Shown here: one piece after another, positions 12,701 through 23,343 of the stretch
Layout: every line of letters begins with the position of its first letter
How positions within the stretch are numbered: the first letter of the stretch is position 1
Assembly (NCBI GenBank): GCA_950097015.1
Contig: CATNEN010000029.1
Span: forward strand, 2,424,001-2,488,000
Source of the DNA: Macrostomum hystrix
Taxonomy: Eukaryota; Platyhelminthes; Macrostomidae
Direction of reading: 5' to 3'
Length of the DNA stretch: 64,000 bases
Notes under the pieces: model-generated
What the model was told of the DNA's origin: nothing
The model's database searches: none
What the model saw: the letters and a program-made list of their open reading frames with translations, nothing else
Made by a program: the position numbers and the translations under genes

Positions 12701-15700
12701 GTACTCAGTGCGTAGGTGATACTGTACTCAGTGCATAGGTGATACTGCACACAATGCATAGGTAATACTGTACTCAGTGCGTAGGTGATACTGCACACAA
12801 TGCATAGGTAATACTGTACTCAGTGCGTAGGTGATACTGCACACAATGCGTAGGTGATACTGTACTCAGTGCATAGGTGATACTGCACACAATGCGTAGG
12901 TAATACTGCACTCAGTGCGTAGGTGATACTGCACACAATGCATAGGTGATACTGTACTCAGTGCGTAGGTAATATTGCACTCAGTGCGTAGGTGATACTG
13001 AACACAATGCATAGGTAATACTGCACTCAGTGCGTAGGTGATACTGCACACAATGCGTAGGTAATACTGCACTCAGTGCGTAGGTGATACTGCACACAAT
13101 GCGTAGGTGATACTGTACTCAGTGCGTAGGTAATATTGCACTCAGTGCGTAGGTGATACTGCACACAATGCATAGGTAATACTGTACTCAGTGCGTAGGT
13201 GATACTGTACTCAGTGCGTATGTGATACTGTACTCAGTGCGTATGTGATACTGTACTCAGTGCGTAGGTGATACTGTACTCAGTGCGTAGGTGATACTGT
13301 ACTCAGTGCGTAGGTGATACTGTACTCAGTGCATAGATGATACTGTACTCAGTGCATAGGTGATACTGTACTCAGTGCATAGATGATACTGTAATCAGTG
13401 CATAGGTGATACTGTACTCAGTGCAGTAGGTGATACTGTACTCAGTGCGTAGGTGATACTGTACTCAGTGCGTAGGTGATACTGTACTCAGTGCATAGAT
13501 AATACTGTACTCAGTGCATAGGTGATACTGCACTCAGTGCGTAGGTGATACTGCACTCAGTACATAGATGATACTGTAATCAGTACATAGATGATACTGC
13601 ACTCAGTACATAGATGATACTGTACACAGTACATAGATGATACTGTACTCAGTGCATAGATAATACTGTAATCAGTGCATAGATGATACTGTACTCAGTA
13701 CATAGATGATACTGTACTCAGTACATAGATGATACTGTAATCAGTACATAGATGATACTGTACACAGTACATAGATGATACTGTACTCAGTACATAGATG
13801 ATACTGTACACAGTACATAGATGATACTGTACTCAGTACATAGATGATACTGTACTCAGTGCATAGATGATACTGTACTCAGTACATAGATGATACTGTA
13901 ATCAGTACATAGATGATACTGTACTCAGTACATAGATGATACTGTACACAGTACATAGATGATACTGTACTCAGTGCGTAGGTGATACTGTACTCAGTGC
14001 ATAGGTGATACTGTACTCAGTGCGTAGGTGATACTGTACTCAGTGCATAGATAATACTGTAATCAGTGCATAGGTGATACTGTACTCAGTGCGTAGGTGA
14101 TACTGTACTCAGTGCATAGATAATACTGTAATCAGTGCGTAGGTGATACTGTACTCAGTGCGTATGTGATACTGTACTCAGTGCGTAGGTGATACTGTAC
14201 TCAGTGCGTAGGTGATACTGTACTCAGTGCGTATGTGATACTGTACTCAGTGCGTAGGTGATACTGCACTCAGTGCATAGATAATACTGTAATCAGTGCA
14301 TAGGTGATACTGCACTCAGTGCGTAGGTGATACTGCACTCAGTGCGTAGGTGATACTGCACACAATGCATAGGTAATACTGTACTCAGTGCATAGATAAT
14401 ACTGTAATCAGTGCATAGGTGATACTGTACTCAGTGAATATATGATACTGTATTTAGTGCATAGGTGATACTATACTCAGTACATAGGTGATACTGTACT
14501 TAGTGCATAGGTAATACTGTACTCATTGATTGAGTAATATATTAATGAATTCGAACGCAAATCGATTAGCACAGTACATACAAAAAACGAACTGCTAATT
14601 TTTACTTTTTTTCGTAGAATGTCGTCGAAAATCGAATGAAATCATATCACCTATGCACTGACATCTATAGTGCTTCATAATACAGGTGATACTGTACTCA
14701 GTGCATAGGTGATACTGCACTAATTGATTGAGTAATTTATTTCGATGAGCATGAGCACAGTCTATAGAAAAAACGGTAAATTTTATCTCCTTTCGGAGGA
14801 TGTCGTCGAAAATCGAATGAAATCATTTTGAAAGCGAAAACGGCCCTTTTAAGGACTGCCAGACTTTTGCTAGTTAAATGGATGACATAAAGCCATGTAA
14901 ATTTCGGGTCAAGCCAAGAACCTTGTCTGCTTACTAATCTGCGCACTAGGAACAACTTGAATTTCCTGCCCATGTGTTAGCAATTTCAAGTGCAGATCGA
15001 TTTCCCTTGTCTCTGCACCTGTCTGCAGGGTGCCAGCCAACATTGTGATGACCGCAGTCTCGGTGCTGGTGCCGGCTTGCTTCGTGCTGGTGACCTTCTG
15101 CGGCAGCCTGCCGAGCATGGCCTTCATATTCGGCCTGATGGGCCTGGCCGAGGGCTGCCTGGAGTTCTTCTGCAACACGCAGATGATCTTCCTCTACAGG
15201 CAAAACTCGGGCCCGTTCCTGCAGGCCATGTTCTTCAGCCAGAGCGTTGGTGCCCTGGTTTCCCCGCTGATCATCGGCAGCTTCATGTCTAAGCCGCTGT
15301 TTCGCCAGTGGAGCAATTGCTCCCTGCCAGAGGAGCTGGAGGCCGCGATATCGGCAGAGTCCCTCGGTGACATCATCCAGCGGGACCCGGCCCTCGGCGA
15401 GATGCTGTCCCGCGTGCGGTATCCGTTCTATGCCATCGCCGTCATTCAGGTGACGTCATCTGATTCAGGCAGCTGCGATCCTGCGACTTGACAGCCTGGG
15501 GTCTGGGAGCTGGATAGAATTGTTGTAGCTGAGAACTGGCTTGGACCTAGGTCAGCTGTGATTGGACAGGATAGTTTCATGAGTGGGGTAGAGCTGTTGT
15601 AGCTGAGAACTGGCTTGGACCTAGGTCAGCTGTGATTAGACCGGTCATGGGTGCGACAGGGTGAAAACGAATTAATTGTAGTCATCCACCTGTCATTCAC

Positions 15701-18097
15701 AGATCCCCATCATGATTTCAATGTTCTACCTGTCCTACAAGGAGGGCTGGACTCAGGAGGTCACACGTGGAGTGGAAGCTGAAGGTATAATTTACTTGGA
15801 TTGTAAATAGTTTTATTGCAAATCAGCATCCGTTGTTTCAAGAGTTTTATACTACAGCTCGTATAATAGGTTTAAAATATTTTTTTAATTTGACAGAAGA
15901 GTTCGAGGACAGACGCGAGGAGGGTCCGTCGGCTTACCTGGTGTTGGCTTTTGCATCAGCCTGCGCCTTTGCTCTTGACGGTCTCATGGTGAGGCTCGAC
16001 CACCCTTGCCTAAGATTATTAATTGTTACTCTCGTTTGCAAACTAAAAGTACGTATTGCTCAGGTGTAAAATAAGTACTACCCAGGCGTAAAGTACGTAC
16101 TGCTCAGGTGTAAAGTACGTACTGCTCAGGTGTAAAGTACGTACTGCTCAGGTGTAAAGTACGTACTGCTCATGTGTACAATAAGTACGTACTGCTCAGG
16201 TGTAAAGTACGTACTGCTCAGGTGTAAAGTACGTACTGCTCAGATGTACAATAAGTACTACCCAGGTGTAAAGTACGTACTGCTCAGGTGTAAAGTACGT
16301 ACTGCTCAGATGTACAATAAGTACTACCCAGGTGTAAAGTACGTACTGCTCAGGTGTACAATAAGTACTACCCAGGTGAACGTACTGCCCAGTGTTTATT
16401 GCTCGGACAACCTAACCTTCCCCAAATTAATCCTTATAGGGCGCATTCAGCAGCCTGATCTACACATTCTCAACGCACTCGGTGCAGTCTGTAGTTAGCG
16501 AGGCTCGCGCCGCCTACCTCCCAGCCACATTCTGGGTGAGTCTCGCTTCAAAGTGTCGAATCTAAGTTGGAATGACGTGCAATAGCGACAGGGAGAGTAG
16601 GTGAGACTGACGGCTGGCAGCTCCGGGAAGAGCCTTCCCCAGCCACTGCTTCCGGGGACGAGGGTAGGACTATGTTAGCCTGAAGGCTGCGAGCTCTCTC
16701 CGCAATGAGGGAGGGTGCGCGCGACTCAGCGGAATCCCCACTGCAGCCGCAGCCACAAGTTGGGGAGCCGGCCGACCTGTCAGTTGAGATTAGCGAACTC
16801 CCGACTCTTCTTTCCCGTGAGGCTCAGGGGCTCAACCTTAGCCCTCACTAAGCCTTTCTGCCCCGTTTCCTTTCCACAACTAAAGCCCTGGCTGCTTTAC
16901 TAGCGACTTTTACAACTAGCGTGAGCACAAAATAGTTTGAGAACAGCCGAATTGCACTGCTCCATCTAACTCCAATGCACGCTCAGGGCTTCACTCTGAT
17001 TGGTCGGCTGATGGGCATCTTCCTGACTGTGCGACTGTCCAGCGTTCACGTCATCTTCATGGACCTGGTGAGGTCTTTGTTACAACGCTTGTGTGCATCA
17101 TCAGAATCTATTTACTAGGGTTTGCATGGAAGACCTGCTAATTAAAACACAGGAATAATTCAAATCCAGCATTTATCTTTCATTTTTAGATAGGCTTGGT
17201 GTTCTCCGCTACTCTGTTCATGATTGGCCAGAAAAATGTAGCCGTGCTGTTTCTGAGCACTATGCTCACAGGCTTCTTCATCAGCCACTGCATGCCAGCC
17301 CTGCTGGCCCTCACTGAGCAGTTCATCCAAGTAACCAGTGAGCCTTTTGTCACGCATTGTTTTGCAAATAACCAGGATTCTCTTTAATTTGAATTTGACA
17401 ATAAGTACATGAAATGTCTTATTCGTTCTGCTTTTAGGAGACCGGGCCACTTCACTGGTCGCTTCGGCTGCTTTTGGCGAAGCTGTACTGCCTGTACTCA
17501 TGGCAGCGGTAAGGACACTTTAAAAAATGGTCATGATTGGTCAAGGCCACTTACGAGCACACACCTCAGATTTATCCGCTTACCCGGTCTATTCTGATTG
17601 GCTAAGGCCACTCACGAGTTGCACCCCAGATTGGTCCGCTTACCCAGTCCACTTTAATTGGTCAAGGCCATGCTCAAACTAAAGCTCCTCGACTCGAATT
17701 GCAGGTAATGAACAAGATCCACCCTATTGCCTACCCGATCTTCTACTCCGTCTTCGTGGTGATCGCGGTCGTGCTCTTCTTCTGCTTTGTCAGTCTCGGC
17801 TATCAAACTAAGAAGTCGCAGTTCAGCGAGAGCCGCTTCGACAGCTTCCTTCGTCTGGGATTCTTCGCCAGATTAATGCCTAAGAAGGACGAAATGATGC
17901 CCATGCAGAACATGCAGCAGCAGCAGCAGCAGCAGCAGGCTTGGCAGTCGGATGCTGGATTCCAGGCGGCTGCTCAAGATGGAGCTTTCCAGCAGCAGCA
18001 GCAGCAGCAAAGCAGTTTCACCGTGCACTCCCAGCAGCGTCACAAGCCCATGTACAAGGACGACTCATTTGATGAGCTGGCAAATCGGCACAATTAG
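9731..18097 (+). CDS. mfsd4-like: MFSD4-like major facilitator transporter
   Basis: Membrane transporter of the MFSD4A/MFSD4B (NaGLT1) group; substrate unknown, sugars are possible from the family. Exons: 9731-9742 (12-nt coding start, MASD), 10179-10561, 15029-15449, 15703-15784, 15897-15988, 16440-16535, 16987-17067, 17190-17337, 17438-17508, 17705-18097; all GT-AG, phases fit, 592 aa. If the 12-nt exon is wrong the protein starts at the ATG at 10188. About 12 hydrophobic segments are visible. Family-like stretches include GLAEGCLEFFCNTQ, FFSQSVGALVSPLI, ALDGLMGAFSSLIYTFS, AAYLPATFWGFTLIGRLMGI, SHCMPALLALTEQFIQ and SLVASAAFGEAVLPVL. The cytosolic N- and C-terminal tails carry Gln runs. The 4.5-kb intron 2 holds several minisatellites. 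Confidence 0.88.
10575..10690. repeat. About 33-bp repeat, 3-4 copies, next to splice donor
   Basis: Units containing GTGGAGTGACTGAGGCAGGC begin about 13 nt downstream of the exon-intron boundary at 10561/10562, in transporter intron 2. Confidence 0.85.
11815..12010. repeat. About 30-bp repeat with CTGATTGGCTAC core
   Basis: Four to five degenerate copies with core TTTCTGTCACCTGATTGGCT, then two copies of ACTGACCAATCAGAATC. Both strands carry CCAAT/ATTGG words, but this is intronic repeat, not an evident promoter. Confidence 0.75.
12594..14533. repeat. 23-bp minisatellite, about 84 copies (1.9 kb)
   Basis: The unit carries TAGGTGATACTG plus TACTCAGTGC or CACACAATGC. Variants cluster: CACACAATGC/CACTCAGTGC copies toward the left, TACATAGATG copies in the middle (about 13560-13970), then the TACTCAGTGCGTAG type again. 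Lies in transporter intron 2. Units contain CTCAG and TAG|GTGATA, which resemble adjacent acceptor and donor sites. Confidence 0.95.
14522..14840. repeat. Duplicated array-flank, two direct copies of about 120 bp
   Basis: Two diverged copies (about 14525-14645 and 14711-14830) share TTGATTGAGTAAT, AAAAAACG and a long common block with ATGTCGTCGAAAATCGAATG and AAATCAT. One or two 23-bp units sit between them, so the end of the 23-bp array was duplicated together with its unique flank. Confidence 0.8.
15520..15640. repeat. About 74-bp tandem duplication
   Basis: Copies at about 15521-15564 and 15595-15638 share TTGTAGCTGAGAACTGGCTT and GGACCTAGGTCAGCTGTGAT. Intronic. Confidence 0.88.
16062..16385. 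repeat. 22-bp minisatellite with CTCAG|GTGTAAAG motif
   Basis: About 14 copies built on AAAGTACGTACTGCTCAGGT with ACAATAAGTACTACCCAGGT variants, in the intron 15989-16439. Every unit carries CAG|GTGTAA, an acceptor directly joined to a donor-like sequence. Confidence 0.93.
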
Positions 18098-18223
18098 TTT
18101 TGAGAAGACTGTGAGCACTGAAAAAACTGGAGCATATTCTCAGCTGGATGAGTGAGATGCTCAGTGTTATATAGAATTTAAACTTTCAATTCGGCACTGA
18201 CTCTCAAGGTTAACAGGAGAACA

Positions 18224-18722
18224 ACCAATGGGAGGATTTCCCCCTGACTATTATTTCTGCTGCACCCGAATCCTAAGCGGCTCAAGCACAGGAAACTCAA
18301 GAAAACGGGCCAAATTTTTGTTGCGCATCTTCTTAAACATTTTCAAGTCGACAGCCCTTCAGACCTTCGAGATATTCAACATCTGAAGGTCCAGCAGCTC
18401 CGTCTAGATAAAGGTAGGTGACCACCGAAGTAGGATGATGCAGGCACATTCGGGTGACATGCTGATAAAGTTTGAAGGCCTGGCAAGGCCGCACTGAGGC
18501 GCAGTGCTGTAGGGGTGTATGAAATACACCAGGTCTTATAGGAAAAATCATACCTTCTGCCAGAACTTTTGTATATCTCGACGGTCCGAAGAGCTGGCGA
18601 CTTGATTATTGTTTCCGAAGATGCGCAACAGAAAGTTGGCCCGTGTTCTTGAGTTTCGTGTGCTTGCGTTGTTCCATTCGGGTGCAGCAAAATTAGTTGT
18701 CGGGGGGAATCGGGCCCTTGGT
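18224..18722. mobile_element. Foldback / MITE-like element with about 150-bp inverted repeats
   Basis: Left arm (18224 to about 18385) and right arm (about 18567 to 18722) are imperfect reverse complements. Shared words read from each outer end include ACCAA, TGCTGCACCCGAAT, AAACTCAAGAA, ACGGGCCAA, TTGTTGCGCATCTTC, TCAAGTCG and CGAGATAT. The centre, about 180 bp, holds no recognised coding sequence. No clear target-site duplication is visible. It could be a non-autonomous DNA transposon or an inverted duplication. Confidence 0.8.
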
Positions 18723-19242
18723 ATAAAAACAAGGTAGAAAATACTGATATTCAGAGTAAATTGTAGTTTTCTAAAAAGCATGACAATAAACGAATTATCA
18801 AATTAGCTAACGAACTAATTAAACATCAGCAGGATAAGAGCGAGATAATAAAGATAATTGGCTGATAGGACTATCAAAGGAAGCCGCACCTAGACTGAAA
18901 TGCAGTATTTTTATATGGAAACGAAATTAAATTAATTTTTTAATAGTACTGGACTATAGCCCAGCTGACCAGAGTCGAAGATGTAAAGATAAGAGCAAAT
19001 ATTTCCTCACCACCTGTAGATGGACTTGAGGTGGTACGGTACGGAACACACTTATCCTTGCAAGGCTTATACTAGTTGCTCTGGTGGAGGTATGCTCTGG
19101 TGCATAGCTCTTGTAGACTCATGCGATCGAATAACAATGACAATAATTATGTGTTTTACAGTATTCATACTTCGCAAGAGTGCTGTGGGCACTGGCACAT
19201 TATTTCATGACACCATGAGCTCACATGAGCTCACCCACTGGC

Positions 19243-19440
19243 AAACACTCACACAGGGATGTGTAAATCTGACCTGAATTTCTCCTCGTCAGGCAGTTAC
19301 ACTTTACCTGTGTCTTGGAGGTTGGCCCTCAAAGGCGTAAGTTGAAAGACAAGCCTCCAAGCCTTCTCTCCGCAACTGCGCCTCAAACTAATGTGGTCTC
19401 GAGTTCAGGGACCTTGCCGCTATGCCACTTACCCCCTGAT
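19243..19440 (-). mobile_element. tRNA-derived SINE copy (family 1), diverged
   Basis: Minus-strand element homologous over about 190 bp to the copy at 52068-52266: shared AGCCTTCTCTCCGC, CTGCGCC.CAAA, TCAGGCAGT and ACACAGG on the plus strand. An A-box relic GTGGCATAGCGG (complement of 19417-19428) is present; the B box is eroded. Confidence 0.75.
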
Positions 19441-20567
19441 AACTAGGTAAGAATGCACTTTAAGGAAAGCAAAGCTAATACGGCTCGATCGTTTGCGATC
19501 TAGCAGCTAAAAGCAGCACAAAGGATCAAATCTAAAGAATGTTTTTCAACTTGACTTTTTCAGATAATGTTAGTCGCACATTGTCAATATTTATCCCAGA
19601 AACACCCGAATAACAAAATATTTTGTCTTTTCTAAGGTAGTCACATTGGCCATAATGTTATAGACCATTGGCGTTAAAGCTTCACATTGAAATCTGTTTG
19701 TTATAATTCACACTATCCTCATTAGATGGGCTTGAGAAATACATATTCGACGGAGTTGAACCTTTTTCTGATACTAGTCGCACTATAATTAGAAGCATTA
19801 GTTAGTAGTATGTTAGAGAAAAAAACTGCGATCCTTACTAAATGTCCGAAACTCTGGATTAATCAGAGTGATATTATCCTCCGCATAATATTAAATGTTG
19901 TGATTTTTTATCCTCAAATTTCTATGAAATTGTTCTATTATTTGCGCTTATTGAGCTGCAAACAATTATAGTACACTCTGATTGAATTTTAAGTGTAACC
20001 AACGTTTTATTTATTCTTGTGTCATGTGACTTGCTAGGAAACACTGTAACAATAATTTTTTGCATAAGCATTATTTCAATTTTTTGTCGGCGTCACATGC
20101 ACTCTTACTACTGGCTACACGAGTAGTTATAGTAGACTTGTGTGTACTCGTAATTAAACCACTAAATAAAAATGCATATTCCCAATCTTATTGTCAAAAT
20201 CTAGAAAACTATCAAAACTTAGCCAACGCAAAGCATATATTTTATTTGTTTTTATATTTTACTTGTAGATTCAGTTCACTAAAAGTTTTGATTTTTTCGT
20301 GTTAGCAAAAATTAAGAGCTAGATAGTTAAAAACTAATGTTTTCATTTATTGTTGGTATGGCATTTCCTAGTAGATTCATCCGGAACTAACGATTGGATT
20401 TCAACCTCCAGTGGTGGTAAAAACGAAGAAAAACTCCAGAAATTAGAAACCTTCTCGATTAAAGAGAAATTTCTGAAACCTGAGTCCTTTGTGAGCACTT
20501 CAGCACGATTGGGACGAAATGTACTTGTGCAGCTCTGAAATAGAAAACAAAAATACTATGGCATCAC

Positions 20568-21314
20568 TCATGGTCTAGCTGATTGTGTCACTCCTGGTCT
20601 AGCTGATTGTGTCACTCCTGGTCTAGCTGATTGTGTCACTCCTGGTCTAGCTGATTGTGTCACTCCTTCTTTAGCTGATTGTGTCACTCCTTCTTTAGCT
20701 GATTGTGTCACTCCTGGTCTAGCTGATTGTGTCACTCCTGGTCTAGCTGATTGTGTCACTCCTTCTTTAGCTGATTGTGTCACTCCTGGTCTAGCTGATT
20801 GTGTCACTCCTGGTCTAGCTGATTGTGTCACTCCTTCTTTAGCTGATTGTGTCACTCCTGACCTAGCTGATTGTGTCACTCCTTCTTTAGCTGATTGTGT
20901 CACTCCTGGTCTAGCCGATTGTGTCACTCCTGACCTAGCTGATTGTGTCACTCTTGATCTAGCTGATTGTGTCACTCCTGACCTAGCTGATTGTGTCACT
21001 CTTGATCTAGCTGATTGTGTCACTCCTGACCTAGCTGATTGTGTCACTCTTGATCTAGCTGATTGTGTCACTCCTGACCTAGCTGATTGTGTCACTCTTG
21101 ATCTAGCTGATTGTGTCACTCCTGACCTAGCTGATTGTGTCACTCTTGATCTAGCTGATTGTGTCACTCCTGACCTAGCTGATTGTGTCACTCCTGACCT
21201 AGCTGATTGTGTCACTCTTGATCTAGCTGATTGTGTCACTCCTGACCTAGCTGATTGTGTCACTCCTGACCTAGCTGATTGTGTCACTCCTGACCTAGCT
21301 GATTGTGTCACTCG
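20568..21314. repeat. 24-bp minisatellite, 31 copies
   Basis: Unit built on CTGATTGTGTCACTCCTG plus GTCTAG, TTCTTTAG or ACCTAG endings. In the right half (about 20930-21260) two variants alternate strictly, giving a 48-bp dimer. The unit is a multiple of three, so a minus-strand frame of an eight-residue repeat stays open; it has no non-repeat part and I do not consider it a gene. Confidence 0.95.
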
Positions 21315-21892
21315 TGAGTCACTTTATAATCCAGCATAAGTGCATTATTAGAATTACGTCGAAATTTTTCATTAAAAACTTAGTAGGCCAATCCATAGTC
21401 AAATTTTATGTCGGTTTGGCTGCTTCATTGTAAATATACTAAAATAAAATGAAGATCATTTTATTTATGAATGAAGTTCTTTGGTTTCGATGACGCAACA
21501 TATTTTGCAAGATACTCGTATATTAAAAGAAGAGCATTGGATCTGCTTCTAATGAAAAGTTTTCAACATTTTAGGGTGAAAAAGTTAACTAGTGCATTTT
21601 TCATGAAAATCTGCCTCTGTTAAATTTTCTAAGAAACAAAATTGTCACATCCGCAAAGTGTCCAACCAAACAAAGTGGCTTTGCCTTTTTACTGTGCAAA
21701 ACGGAATCCCCTAGTCAATCGAAATCACTGTCAAATTAAGCACTAACACCCCCATAATTGGAACATCTCAACTTCATCAGGTTGGCCTGGTTAGACTAGC
21801 TTGAGCGAATCAAAAACTGTTCCTAACTTACTGCTTCAAAAAAAATTAATTGTTTATATCATAAACAATACAAAACCTACCATCTAGCTCTC

Positions 21893-21985
21893 AGTGACCG
21901 CACTTAAAAGCTGCATACGGCAGTTCAGTCCATGGACTGGGAGCAAGACACCCAGCTGATGCGGGCACCTATTTAACAGCTAAGG
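21893..21985 (-). mobile_element. SINE family 2 fragment
   Basis: The reverse complement shares CCAGTCCATGGACTGAAC, GCCGTA.GCAGC and an AGCAAGACAC-type word with the element at 61387-61668. No promoter head is seen in this copy. Confidence 0.65.
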
Positions 21986-22019
21986 TTAACTAACTCAATG
22001 CCTAGATAAGTTATTAGGC

Positions 22020-22345
22020 GACAAACCCTTACTGCACACCCCCATTACTAGGCTGAAACCCTTATTATAAGCTAAAACCCTTTTCAAGGCTACAACCCTT
22101 ACTAGGCAACAGCCCCTTACAAGGCTACAACCCCTGACTAAGCTACAACCCCTATCATAAGCTAAAAACCCTATCATAAGCTACAACCCCTATCATAAGC
22201 TACAACCCCTATCATAAGCTACAACCCCTTACTAGGCTAAAACCCCTTACTTGGCTACAACCCCTATCATAAGCTACAACCCCTTACTAGGCTAAAACCC
22301 CTTACTTGGCTACAACCCCTTACTAGGCTAAAACCCCTTACTTCT
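22020..22345. repeat. 18-19 bp repeat (GCTACAACCCCTTACTAG), degenerate block
   Basis: About 17 degenerate copies including ATCATAAGCTACAACCCCT variants. Same family as 22545-22895, separated from it by about 200 bp of unrelated sequence. Confidence 0.9.
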
Positions 22346-22544
22346 TCTTAAGATGCGCTGGATCTTCAACAGCACAGGCTGCTCAAATATTTGGCCGTAC
22401 TTTTGATCCTGATCTAAAATATAGTTTCTCAAAAAGAAGAAGACAATAATAGAGAACAACCCACTGGTTGTTTGCTTGATGCACGCGCTCCGATATAAAA
22501 TGACGATATAAAGCTCCGAATTGGCTGCACATCAGGCTACTAGG

Positions 22545-22895
22545 CTTCTTGGCTACAACCCCTTACTAGGCTACAACCCCTTACAAGGGCACAACCCCTT
22601 ACTAGGCTACAACCCCTTACTAGGCTACAACCCCTTACTAGGGTACAACCCCTTACTAGGCTACAACCCCTTACAAGGGTACAACCCCTTACTAGGCTAC
22701 AACCCCTTACTAGGCTACAACCCCTTACTAGGCTACAACCCCTTACTAGGCTACAACCCCTTACTAGGCTACAACCCCTTACTAGGCTACAACCCCTTAC
22801 TAGGCTACAACCCCTTACTAGGCTACAACCCATTACTAGGCTACAACCCCTTACTAGGCTACAACCCATTACTTGGCTACAACCCTTTACTAGGC
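22545..22895. repeat. 18-bp repeat (GGCTACAACCCCTTACTA), homogeneous block
   Basis: About 19 nearly identical copies; 18 bp keeps a six-residue plus-strand frame (LLGYNP) open by chance. The homogeneity contrasts with the older-looking block at 22020-22345. Confidence 0.93.
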
Positions 22896-23343
22896 GAGCT
22901 CTCGGAGGGCATAGGAGGACGCAGAAAACAGAGGTTTTCCACTTTTTTTATTCTATCTCTTTTTAGCAATTTTCCAGGCGTCATAATACAATGTCGTGCA
23001 CATGTACAATTACAATGAAAAGTAATGAATGAATTCCAGTGTAAACTCTCTATACTTAAGTTTGGTTTTTGAGCACAGTTAAAGTGTTTGAACTCCGGTT
23101 CTAATTATTTTCTCACTTAAACGAATTGGCTGCACATCAATCAAACCTGAGTCAGCCAAACGTGCCTCAGTAACAACAACAAACGCCCCCTTTCTCGCAC
23201 TCGCATCTACACAGCCGCGCAACCAAACCAAGGCGCAATGCGGATTGCGCAATGGACAAACAAAAGCTTTGCCGTATTGGCTCACTCAGGCAGCCTGGGC
23301 TCAATAAATAGAGAGCACAAGGTTGGGACTGACAGACGGTCAC

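Larger units (their letters stand above)
18098..23343. other. Intergenic region between transporter and glutaminase-family gene
   Basis: No coding exon is recognised. AATAAA occurs at 18785-18790 but lies about 690 nt after the stop and inside or just past a mobile element, so it is a weak poly(A) candidate. The region carries a foldback element, SINE remnants and three tandem arrays, listed separately. 19441-20560 and 21315-21890 are AT-rich and show nothing recognisable. An ATAAATA word at about 23303 is a possible TATA-like element before the next gene. Confidence 0.5.

Noticed and set aside
20568-21311. 247-codon minus-strand frame of an eight-residue repeat
   Set aside because: 24-bp minisatellite; the open frame follows from the unit being a multiple of three and free of stops.
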